64,000 nucleotides of DNA from Celoporthe dispersa. Its lineage: Eukaryota > Ascomycota > Sordariomycetes > Diaporthales > Cryphonectriaceae. Location: contig WAID01000007.1 in NCBI GenBank assembly GCA_016584495.1, positions 792,001 to 856,000 on the forward strand, read 5' to 3'. The position numbers and the translations under genes were made by a program. A model generated the notes under the pieces. That model made no database searches. It was given only the letters and a program-made list of their open reading frames with translations, and had not been told where the DNA came from. Positions 36,192 to 45,649 of the stretch are shown here, in pieces. Numbering within the stretch: position 1 is the stretch's first letter; each line of letters opens with the position of its first letter.

Positions 36192-36757
36192 ATTTCCTGG
36201 GGTGTTGATTGAGATTGCTGATGGAGGGGAGAAAATATAGATCAAGCACCAGAGGTAACGTCTAAGCGTAGAGAGGGATAGAGAGGGATAGAGAGGGAAA
36301 GAGAGGAGAAGAGAGGAGAAGAGAGGAGAAGAGAGGAGAAGAGAGGAGAAGAGAGGAGAAGAGAGGAGAAGAGAGGAGAAGAGAGGAGAAGAGAGGAGAA
36401 GAGAGGAGAAGAGAGGAGAGGAGAGGAGACGGATGCAAGGCTCTCGGGGCTCGAACTGCGTATCGACATATTTGGGACACTAATGCTGCTTATGCAGGTG
36501 CTGAACTATTGGGTGACAATGCCCTAGCTGAGGTAGCGTATCCGTCATGGTTGCATCTTGCGTCTGGGGCTGAGGCGGCCACACAGGTGCTGATTGGGAC
36601 CAGCTCGAATCCCCTCACTTATTCCACTTCTGCTTCTCCTGGGTGTCTGGCCGAGACGATGGTTTATCTACGAGTCTATACCAAGTTGAAGTAAGAACAC
36701 TCGTTAGCCAGTTCCTCTCGCCAGACCAGATTCAAGACGCCTGTCCAACTCGCCAGC
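36192..36757. promoter_or_regulatory. Shared divergent promoter with purine minisatellite
   Basis: The protease-like gene (minus) and the membrane-anchored gene (plus) diverge across 566 bp. The stretch contains the 160-bp decamer array described separately, about 80 bp from the protease ATG and 330 bp from the other ATG. Confidence 0.55.
36271..36430 (+). repeat. Decamer purine minisatellite, 16 units
   Basis: Sixteen head-to-tail 10-bp units: two GAGAGGGATA, one GAGAGGGAAA, eleven identical GAGAGGAGAA (36301-36410), then GAGAGGAGAG and GAGAGGAGAC. From 36290 to 36429 the plus strand is purine only (140 nt). It sits in the divergent promoter and the frames across it are low-complexity artefacts. 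Confidence 0.95.
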
Positions 36758-37897
36758 ATGTCTACGACAGGCAAAGACCTGTTCCCTTTATCACAAGCCG
36801 CTGGAGAGGACCTCATTCATTTGTGCGAGGCACTCTGGGGTTGGAAGCCATGCCCGAAATGGATCGCTCTGAGCTGCTGTGACACCACAGACAACCACAC
36901 TTGCCACCGACATCCTAATTTACAAGCATTCTTTGATTATTATAAATATGTAGCGGCGAGCTACCTTCCTGAAAATGTCGGGAGCTGCAACCCAGCACTT
37001 CGGTCTCACAGCGACCTTGTCGGCATCATCAAGTTACTCATAGACCGGCCGGAGACAGCAAGATCGGCCTTGACGAGCGAATATTTCCGTGCAAGACAGA
37101 ACATTCCTCCAAGGGCTGACCAGGAGAGAGCATTCAATATCGCGTTGAGGGTCATGGTCATGGTACTTCCCTCTGCCGAGAATCAGTCAGACGGCTTGCT
37201 GGAGGCTGGTGTACGACCGATACCCTGGATGGATGACCAGTCGGTGAAAGACTTCATCAGCTCGGTTTTCCCCCGGAGAGAGCACCCTGCCCTGAATCAA
37301 GATGGAGACCTCGCAGCAATGGCCAGAGTACGACTCGCGTCCATTACAGCCAGGCGGCTAGAGAAGCTTGCACGACTTGAGATCATTCCTACGACTGAGT
37401 TGAGGGACCATTTGCTATTGGATGAGAAGAAGGGGACGGTTGCAGTGTTTCACATGACTAGTTTCTTGAAGGAGAGCCTCTCTGCTGAAAACCTCCCCCT
37501 CGATCTGGTGCTCGAGACGCTGGCCACCATCAAGGAGATCCTCTTTTCGAATGATGCACATTCTCATGTCCAGCTTCAGAGATTCGTCTCGAAGAAGGGC
37601 TTTGACCCTGATATCCTGCGCATCATCGAGTCTTCACTATATGTTTCTGTGGTCAGGAAACCGATGCAATACCTGTACTGGGGGACGAGGTTGATGGAAC
37701 TATACGACGAGCTTGAGAACCCGACCCCCAGAGGGTTCATGGAGACATGGCTACAGCGCAAGAGTGGGGCGAGGCATATGATGATGGCAACGATAGCTGG
37801 TGTTGTGCTTGCGATCATACTTGGCATCCTAGGTGTCGGACTTGGTATCTTCCAAGCATGGATTGCTTGGGAACAGTGGAAACATCCTGTAGGATAA
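36758..37897 (+). CDS. Helical protein with one C-terminal transmembrane segment, function unknown
   Basis: A single intact exon of 379 residues. The N-terminal part has a Cys/His-bearing stretch (WGWKPCPKW, CCDTTDNHTCHRH). The rest is mainly helical, with YFRARQNIPPRADQERAFNIAL, AMARVRLASITARRLEKL and SAENLPLDLVLETLATIKEILF-type helices. It ends with RKSGARHMMMATIAGVV and a hydrophobic segment at about 341-366 followed by a short tail (AWEQWKHPVG), so it is probably anchored by its C-terminus facing the cytosol. I recall fungal hypothetical proteins with the same SGAR-TM-WKHPV ending but no assigned role. It diverges from the protease-like gene, which suggests but does not prove joint function. 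No signal peptide. Confidence 0.8.
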   Translation: MSTTGKDLFPLSQAAGEDLIHLCEALWGWKPCPKWIALSCCDTTDNHTCHRHPNLQAFFDYYKYVAASYLPENVGSCNPALRSHSDLVGIIKLLIDRPETARSALTSEYFRARQNIPPRADQERAFNIALRVMVMVLPSAENQSDGLLEAGVRPIPWMDDQSVKDFISSVFPRREHPALNQDGDLAAMARVRLASITARRLEKLARLEIIPTTELRDHLLLDEKKGTVAVFHMTSFLKESLSAENLPLDLVLETLATIKEILFSNDAHSHVQLQRFVSKKGFDPDILRIIESSLYVSVVRKPMQYLYWGTRLMELYDELENPTPRGFMETWLQRKSGARHMMMATIAGVVLAIILGILGVGLGIFQAWIAWEQWKHPVG

Positions 37898-38085
37898 CAA
37901 CAAAAGAAAGAAGGGGGAAAGGGGCTCAAAATAGTTGTGTTCAATTTGGTGCACGGCATGGATAAATATGCGCTTTGCAGTGTTCGTATACCACCTGAAG
38001 ATTTCCATGGACATTGCCCAAGTATCGACCTCCATGATTTTGCTAGACCCATCCACTCTGAGCCTTACGAATACACAAAACAACA

Positions 38086-40182
38086 CTATGAAGGTATCTT
38101 GTGCCCGGTCTGTCTTAGCGTCTGGAAAACCTGTGCTGGGTCGTACTTCAAAGAAGCGTTCCGGATTTTCTCCTGCGCCGACTCGCCGTACGTCGCGATA
38201 GGGTTCTGGAACCCATAAGCATAATTCAGAAACCTCCAGCCCCAGTTGAGCCCCAGCGAGGTCGCATACTCGTCCACCTCCTCCACGAGCTGCCTCACGA
38301 GCGGGTACGCCTTGTTCCTGTTGTCCTCGCCGCTGATGGCGAGACTGGCGAGGAAGATGGAGCCGTTCTTGCCCTGGGATACTTCCTCCAGGCCCATCGA
38401 GTTCCCGCCGTTCTGGACGCCGTGCTCGATCATGGCCTGCGTGAGCGGGAAGAAGGAGCACAGGGAGACGAGCTCGCTGTCGTTGCTCACGATGGAGGCC
38501 AGCTTTCCTGCGATTAGCTCTTGGTGCTTCTCGCTGGCGAACTTGATGACACGCCTGGGAGACTTTGTCAGCAATGATGAATACACTGTTGAAGGCTATC
38601 AGCCAACGTTTGGAAGTCGGACAAAAACATACGGGTCGTTTGCATAAGATCCGGTAATCCATATGTCTCTGGCAGCGGTCTGTTAATAGTGGCACTTTGA
38701 GAGAAGGTGATGGGCTCATAAAGGGCAATCAATAAGTATCACTCACGAGAGCCCAGAGGGCTGGCCCGCATCAAACTCAGCAGTGATGTTGGTGATCAAT
38801 GCAGACCGGAGCGTACTCGAAGTCAGTCCCGAGATATTGAGGTAGCCATCATAGATGGGTGGGTACTCCACATTGAGAGTGTTATCCATGGCGACCTGCA
38901 GAAGCATCTCGTCGGCTGCCCAGAAAAGTTAGCTGGGTGCTCTTTTATTAAACTGACATCGGCCCAGGGTGCCTTGCTGATCAGGTACTTGCCAGCGTAG
39001 TCATAAACCCAATAGAGCATTGTCGAGCTGTTTTTGTCCAGCTCATTAATCTCTACAAAGTTCACATAGGCATCTATAACCTCGTCTGTAAAGCTCAGGT
39101 TATAATAGGCGATGCCACTAGATTGCGAACCCAGAGTCAGCATCTGATCGTCAAGGCCAAGATTTCTTTCTCTTTTAAAAATATGACTTCGAGATAAAGA
39201 GAGATAGAGGGAGAGACGGATCGCAGACATACCCCCAGATGTCTGGAACCTCAGGGTCCGGGAAAGCAATCACAGACATGTTGAACTGGGTAACAAGACC
39301 AAAATTGCCGGAGCCGCCCTTCAGGGCCTGCCAGAGATCATTGTGGTCGTCGACATTGGCGTCGACAACACTCCCGTTGCCCAAGACGACCTCGAAATTC
39401 TGTATGTTATCACAAGCCCAGCCATTGGAGGTTGAGAAGAACGAGTTGCCGCCTCCGGTAATGAACCCTCCGGCACCGATTCCTCCAGCACGTCCGCCTG
39501 CGACGGTGACACCCAGGGGGGTAAGGACCTCGTAGACGGACTGCCACGTGGCTCCGGGCTGGATGGTGGCTACTTTGCGCTCATCGTCGTATGTAGTTGT
39601 GTTCATGTACCCTTGGAACGGTGTGTAGACAGAGGTCAGCGTCTCTTGGTCGGCAAAATAGCAGCTAGTAATGGGCTCCTTATTCGAGCCGCTTCGAAAT
39701 GTAGAGGAATAATAAGGCGGCGCAACACTCACCAAAGTCGATAGTCACTCCATACTCAATGCTGTTTGAGCCAGGATAGTCCGAGTGGCCTCCACTCACA
39801 ATCCCAAACGGACATTGATACTCGGTCAGAGTCTGCACGACCAAGGATGTGTCCTCGCTCGTCGTGGGCAGCACAAAGCAGGACGGCGGCAGAGCAGCAT
39901 CCACAGACCAGATGTGATCTATACGCGTCTCATAGCCCGTCGTGTTGGCGAGGATCACTTCCAAAGAGGTCTGTGACAATGCCTTGCACTGAAATAGTCT
40001 CCACACTCATTAGCAAGTATTTTTTCATAAATTTCCCACCCCCCGGGGCAAGACGAAGCGATCTAGGGGGGGAGAAGAGACCTACGCATTGCATGCCCTT
40101 GATCGCATCAGACGAGGAGTTGCTCGAGGACGCGACCACGGGCCAGGCCAAAAGCCGCCAAGAGCACAAGCATATCAAACAT
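38086..40182 (-). CDS. Secreted FAD-linked oxidoreductase (PCMH + BBE), one 1-nt frame break
   Basis: Seven exons: 40182-40086, 39988-39733, 39611-39233, 39117-38958, 38907-38747, 38668-38633 and 38554-38086; all introns are GT-AG (50-121 nt). The start MFDMLVLLAALAWPVVASSS is a signal peptide if the A4 run 40150-40153 has three A's; as written the frame closes early. The FAD domain shows FGIVSGGHSDYPGSNSIEYG, VTIDFG/YMNTTTY, ATIQPGATW, GVTVAGGRAGGIGAGGFITG and GGSGNFGLVTQF. The C-terminal BBE-type part includes NYAYGFQNP and LKYDPAQVFQTLR. Length about 518 residues. Family members oxidise sugars, alcohols or secondary metabolites with flavin; the His of GGHS is the likely flavin attachment site. 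Junctions 4-7 were chosen because they keep the frame (AD/MLLQVAMDN, GLS/DIWITG, NDP/RVIKF). Substrate unknown. Confidence 0.82.
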
Positions 40183-41746
40183 GGTGGCTTAGAAAAGGGG
40201 GCTTTTACGAGAGGGAGGGTCGTAAGCGATAGAGGGAAGAGTTCGGTACCGCAGGAAGGATGGCAAGCTGAACCGAGAGAGAGAGAGAGGGGTCGGATGG
40301 ATTTCCAGCTCGACGATTCTTACCCAGATCGCAAAGGCTTCAAACCTTCACAAATGATGAATGCCCCCTTGGGCGTGCATTTGCTTTTTTGTCTTTCTTT
40401 CTTTTCCTTCGAAGGAGGGGGGGCTGGCAAATTAACTTTTTTTTATAGTATTGCACATCGCTTCTAGATCAAGTCACCGGACAAAAAACCTCGGTCCACA
40501 TCTGCGTAAACATCCTGGGAAGAAGTACTGTAAAAGACGTATCGTTTTTCTAGCGTAGTACCAGCCTCATGGGTTGCATCCTGAACCTTCTCTCCCTGGT
40601 CTCTCTCGCCAGCGTGGGCGCGCACACTCAAGCGCCCGGGAGGTCCTCCTAATTTATGCCGGTAACTCCTGCGCCTAGGCTCTTTTCAGGAGGACAAGAT
40701 GCTTGCACTGCTGCATCCTAGCGGATATAGAGAAGCGAGTGGCATATCCGGACGTCCATTCGGTTCTTTACTCGGTATAGGCTTGATGGCTGTCCACGGG
40801 GGTGGTATCTTAAAGAAGACCCTTCTCCTCTGAAATGATAAACTACAAGCCCTTGTTGGTATTTCTTCCTTCTATGGACCCGACAAGGCACCTTGAGACG
40901 AGCTATTATGAACATGGCTCGGGGGCCCGGACTGCCTTCCTATACGCTGCGATACCCGCAGTTGGTGAACACAATCCCTGGACAGTGTGCCGAATACCCA
41001 TGTTCACCGCATCGGAGTACATACCATCCATAGCCCTGCTGCTCTATGTGCATATTATTGAGAACCCCCCGCCTCGCCACCGGCGGTGAACATCTTATCC
41101 TTGTGCTCGAGGATTGCTTTTTAACCAACGACGCAACAACCAAGCATCTTCAACGCCGCATAACCAAAAAAAAAAAAAAAAGTATCCTGTGCGATGGAAG
41201 CAGAAGCCAGAGGTATTAAAAGTACCAAGTCTTGCTTACAGAAGATACGAGCGGATGGATAACAAGCTCGAAGCCCCTCACCAACACGGTACAGGCCATG
41301 CCTGGGCTCCCCGAGAAGGAATGGCTCGTTTGGTCACGGACGCTGTCAATGTTCATGGGTTGGTTTTCCAATGCGTCTCATAGTAATTATAACATTCTGC
41401 TTCCCACTTTGAGATCTTGACCGGTGTGGAGGGGGTCCCTAGGCCCGGCTCCGAGCCCACCCACGGCTCTATCCCTAAGATGTGACTATTCATTGTCTGT
41501 TATTCTCGTCAGAGGAAATAGGAATCCTGCAAAAGAGTAATAATGATCGAGAACAATTGGGGCCATATGGACCCCAGCCTCTTGTCATGACGTGTCACAA
41601 AGATGGCCTCTGGACCATCTATCTGCCGGTTGAAGAGAAGAAAGAAAGAAAAAAGTCCTCGCGTTGCTTTCGAATAAACTGCTAATACAGCCTGCCCTTC
41701 CCCCCCGACGCTCGGTGTCGACCGTGTTGTGTCAATCACTTTCACC
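40183..41746. other. Intergenic stretch between divergent genes
   Basis: 1.56 kb between the oxidoreductase and rhodopsin-like start codons. It contains AG-rich and A-rich runs (41166-41182). A short frame at 41232-41420 has a protein-like look but no recognisable family. No gene supported. Confidence 0.4.
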
Positions 41747-43511
41747 ATGACGACGTCGTATCCGACAGTCGACGGCGTTGAGGTCTTGCTGCCTGCTCCA
41801 CCGGGATACGTCGTCAATCTGGAGCACCCACAAAGAAATGGAGATGTCGCCGCGTACTGGGCCTTTGGGATCGGCAACTTCCTGGCTCTATTGCTCCTTG
41901 GCCAGAGGTTGTATACCAAGTTGTTCCTGGGGAACGGTCTGCAGAGAGAAGATTGTAAGCAGAAGAGACTCTGTCACAGCAGAACCCTCTTTCCTCTCCA
42001 TCTCAACGGAACATGCCGTGGACAGGGTTTGCTGACGTCCAGGAATTGTCTCCTCCCAGTTTTTATTCTAGTCTCCTGGGTAAGACATTCTATTACCCAC
42101 GATCCACTCGAAAGGCCCAGCGGACCATTGCCGACGGGATGTCCCGCTGAGAGACTCTTGGCACCGATGGTTAACAGCAACATGCTTGGCCTTAGATAAC
42201 CTCTGAAATCACACAATGTATCCTTATATGTAGGTATTGCTTCCACAGACTGCTGGGATACGCTTTGCTATGACTGACGTTTTTTACTTCTCTTTCCTTC
42301 ACAGACGAATTCGCCGAAGCCATCGAGGGCGTCCACGGCTGGGAGTTGCCCATAACAAAGTATAAAACCTTCCTCTGGGTACGTTCCAGGTCGAACACCA
42401 AGGGCCACGAGCGGATGTCCTCTGACCGCGCTGACACGCCTCTTATCACACAGCTGTCATGGCTGGGCCCATGGATCTACGTGCTCTGCGGCAGCTTTGC
42501 GAAGCTCTCCCTCCTCACCGTCTGCTTCCGCCTCGCGCCGTTCGGCTGGTTCCGGAGGGCCACCCAGCTCTCGCTGGCCCTCGTCATCTTGCACACCGTC
42601 GTCCTCGTCCTCCTCATGATCTTCTCGTGCTTACCCGTCCAGAAGAGTTGGGACATCACGATCCCGGCGTCAGAAGGCCGCTGCCTTGACGTCGTGGCCC
42701 TGTACTTTGCGACCGCCATCGCAAATATTCTCACCGACGCCATCCTTATAGTTATGCCGATCCCGCTGATTCTGGGCCTCAACATGCCGGGGATGCAGAA
42801 GATCGGGTTTCTGGTTGTCTTTACTTTTGCGTCTGGGTATGTAACTATGATACTGATCATTACGACATGAACAAAGAGGGAGGAGTTCAGCAGGCTAACA
42901 CAGTGAATTTTTTAACTATAGGACTTTGGTGACTTCCATAGTACGATGTGTATACCTCCCCCTCGCTTCTAGGAAATCCAGACGAGACGTGGGCCATAGG
43001 ACAGGCTAGTATATGCGCGTGAGTAGCGATGATCAGCCACCAGAATCTCCTCCCAAAATTCCAACGACGAGCTTGACCTGACCTAACACTGATACTTCTA
43101 CGAACCCCATCTCGCAGCATAATCGAAGCAAACCTCGTCATAATCTGCGCATCGACCACAACCCTGCGCCGCTTCCTCAGCCACGTCGCACCAACAATCA
43201 TGGGCTATGCTAGCAGCGGCCGGGCCGAGCCAAAGAGCTCCTCCGCCGCCAACGCCGCTCACCCCCACGGACCAGCCTCCTCCTCCTCCGGCGCGAGGAG
43301 CAAGCGGCGCAGGGACCCGTACCCCCAGGCTCGGGAGGACCTCGAGCTGTTCTCGTTCAATGTCAGGGCCGAGACCTGTGTGGAGGCGGGGCTGGCGAAC
43401 GATGATGAGTCTTGTGGCGGTGGTGAGGTGGGCGAGGCGGCAGATCGAGACGAGACTGGGAGTGATAAGGGGATACTGCAGACAAGAACAGTTGCGGTCG
43501 TGTACGAATAA
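41747..43511 (+). pseudogene. Rhodopsin-domain (PTH11/SAT4-like) membrane protein, damaged or partly unresolved
   Basis: Recognisable exons are 41747-41954, a 20-nt microexon 42060-42079 (REDF/FILVSW), 42305-42378 (EFAEAIEGVHGWELPITKYKTFLW), 42454-42836, 42922-43018 and 43118-43511. Hydrophobic segments include WAFGIGNFLALLLLGQRLY, LSWLGPWIYVLCGSFAKLSL, LVILHTVVLVLLMIF and FATAIANILTDAILIVMPIP, as in fungal seven-TM rhodopsin-domain proteins (CFEM-less Pth11 relatives). One indel is clear: the C5 run 42958-42962 should be C4, giving CVYLPSLLGNPDETWAIGQ. Between the microexon and 42305 the expected second TM segment is missing and the phase does not fit, so the gene has another error, a deletion or an exon I cannot find. 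The C-terminal 100 residues are Ser-rich and cytosolic. Ligand unknown. Confidence 0.65.
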
Positions 43512-44010
43512 CCTCGGCCAGTCTGATCAATTCGCTGTTTTTGAATATATATATATATATATAAGCTGTCCTGAGAAAGCGAAGGTAATGCATCAAGATA
43601 AATAGCAAATCCATGCGCAGCTTTAGATATACTATCGCCGGGTGAGGATATTGAAGCTGGGGGAGACAGCACCTCAACAAGACAACTGCGTATATTCATC
43701 AAATCAAGATAATCACAGGAGACGGTGGAATGGACTTGTTAATTCTTTTGCTACCTATCCGCGACGGCGTACGTCGTCAGGTGCTTTTTCGTAGCCATTT
43801 CGGCTCACACGGGCCATGCGGGGGACGGGAGCTCTCTCAAGACACAATATGACGTCCGACGAGGCCTCGCTAGGGGGCCCCGTTTTCCATCCATCCCGCT
43901 ATCATAACCTCGTGACACTGAACGCCAGGTGTGTATATCAACCCTTCCAAGTCCCTTCCTAGAATGCCTAGACGATGAAGTCAAATGGGTATCGATCAGC
44001 CTCGACCACC
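43512..44010. other. Convergent intergenic region
   Basis: Between the ends of the rhodopsin-like and RTC3-like genes. It contains an AT microsatellite at 43545-43563. No gene seen. Confidence 0.5.
43545..43563 (+). repeat. (AT)n microsatellite
   Basis: Nine AT units directly after the stop codon region of the rhodopsin-like gene. Confidence 0.85.
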
Positions 44011-44564
44011 TTAGTGGGCGGCGAGGGGGCCGTTGGAGTCGTTCTTGGGACCCTGGCGCTCGGGCATCTGTTTGGTGGTGATGGGCCTATCAGTTCTCGT
44101 GTTCTCCAGTGCAAGCTGTGCTGCCGACTCTGTGGACAGGTATAGGGGTTTTGGGAAGTAAACAAGGACTTTCCGGCGCTCACCTTAGAGTGGACCTTGT
44201 CGCCCTTGGCCAAGATCTTCTCAATCACATCCTCATCGACGGACGAGCCGAACTCGTTCTCGAGCTCCTGCTTGGAGGCAGCATCAAGCTTGCCTTGTGC
44301 GCCTTGCCTGTCATGAGCACGTACGTCAGCTAGCCTGCCCTGTTAAGAAGAGGGAGGAGGGACTGCTGTTATTACTCACTTGTGGGTGATGAAGATCTTG
44401 AACGACGAGATGAAGTGTGACAGGGCGGGCTTGGAGACGGTCTTGTCCTTCAGGCCCTTGACGTAGGTCTCGTACTCGTCGACGTCGTCCACGAAGATGA
44501 TGAAGTCCTCCTGAGTCTCATCACCCTTGTAGTGGATCTTGGTCTGCTCGGTAGCGCCCTTCAT
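44011..44564 (-). CDS. rtc3: RTC3-like single-domain SBDS protein
   Basis: Exon 1 (44564-44380) encodes IHYKGDETQEDFIIFVDDVDEY and SHFISSFKIFITHK. Exon 2 starts at 44307 (QGAQGKLDAASKQELENEFGS, DVIEKILAKGDKVHSK). Exon 3 (44086-44011) ends MPERQGPKNDSNGPLAAH. These match the small fungal SBDS-fold family of yeast Rtc3 (YHR087W), linked to RNA metabolism and stress. The second junction is odd. The good donor GTGAGC at 44183 gives the wrong phase. A poor donor GTCCTT at 44169 keeps the frame (SAGK/PITTKQ) and yields 132 residues. So either the weak donor is used or a 1-nt error lies nearby. Heat-shock and stress-type motifs stand upstream of the gene. Confidence 0.83.
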
Positions 44565-45649
44565 ATTGACTGAGAGTTGTGTGGTGGTGTTTTGGGTGTG
44601 TCTTAATAGAGTAGGACCGTTGTGAAAAGGCTAGTATGTTCTTTCTTTTCGTCAATTGCTTCTCTTTGTGTTGTGCTTCTCGATGATTCCTGGGAGCAGA
44701 GGTTGTGAAAGGAAAGGCCAGGCACGCGAGCTTATAAGGGAGGGAGGAGAGACAAGGCAAGCTCGTGACCCTACGTCATCAGGCGGGCTCTGGGTTACGG
44801 CTGGGCAATGGCGGGGCAGCCCGTCTGCCCGCAGTACCACAGTGCCGTGCTACCACTGTGCCCAGGCGTAACCCCGCCCCTGGTGGAAGCTTCCAAGGCC
44901 CCTCAGCGTGGGGCAGTACCTGCGTTCGTCACAGGCAGGAGGAAGCTCCCAGGGCGCATCCCTACGTCACCACCACTATGTCTGTTCGCCGCAGCGACAG
45001 GGGTAGCTTTCGGGAGTGGAAGGTCGTCAGCCGCTGCACATGAAGGGCAGGTCGACGACGACCACCTGGCTCATCTCATCTGGATCATACTGGGATCTGC
45101 ACCAAGTTTCAGAAGAGACTATTACATAGTACAATAGTAATTATAGCAACGGTATGGTAAGCACGGTGGAGACCAGTACGATGCGCGTTTTCAGTCACTC
45201 GTGACCAGCTGCTCGATGTGGCCCTGACGACAGAGAGCACCCAATATGCTCCGCCAGACCAACGGCAACGAGAGGCGTGTCCCCCTTTGGGATTTAACAG
45301 TCTTGCACCCGCCCACCTTGCATGACCTCATCATCATATGTGCATGGATTTTCCCCAGTAGTATTTAAAGACCTCGGTTGCATTACGAGATAATCAATTG
45401 GCCCATGTGTGAAATGGGCAACAAAAGAAAGCCGCCCCAGAGGCGTGTTGCGGGAGCCCTATTGCAAAACAACCAACCTGTCCTTCTTGACTCCGGCTCC
45501 GAGACCATGACATAAGAAAATGGGTATAGTGATCGTAAAAATGCTGTGCCATGCCAGTCCGAATGATGTCTTGCAACCTCGACCGAGAACTAAGAGTAGA
45601 GGAAAAACCAGAAGAAAAAGATTACTCGAAAAACACATCATGTCCGGGG
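44565..45649. other. Promoter of the RTC3-like gene and RhoGEF 3' region
   Basis: About 1.08 kb between two minus-strand genes. The first 450 bp should be the RTC3-like promoter and contain the stress-type motifs listed separately. No gene seen. Confidence 0.5.
44877..45003. promoter_or_regulatory. Cluster of HSE- and STRE-like motifs upstream of the RTC3-like gene
   Basis: GGAAGCTTCC (44885-44894) is a perfect nGAAnnTTCn heat-shock element core. It is flanked by CCCCT at 44877-44881 and 44899-44903 and AGGGG at 44999-45003, the stress response element of yeast. All lie 310-440 bp before the ATG at 44564. Stress induction is inference. Confidence 0.45.

Noticed and set aside
36242..36480. 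Leu/Ser-repeat frames on the minus strand
   Set aside because: They are translations of the purine minisatellite in several frames, not a gene.
36431..36620. Possible tRNA (CTCGAA-containing sequences near 36452 and 36593)
   Set aside because: No complete T-loop with matching stems, A-box or acceptor stem could be built.
38600..38760. A further frameshift in the FAD oxidoreductase around exons 5-6
   Set aside because: Choosing the acceptor CTGCCAG (exon from 38668) keeps the frame as GLS/DIWITG, so no indel is needed.
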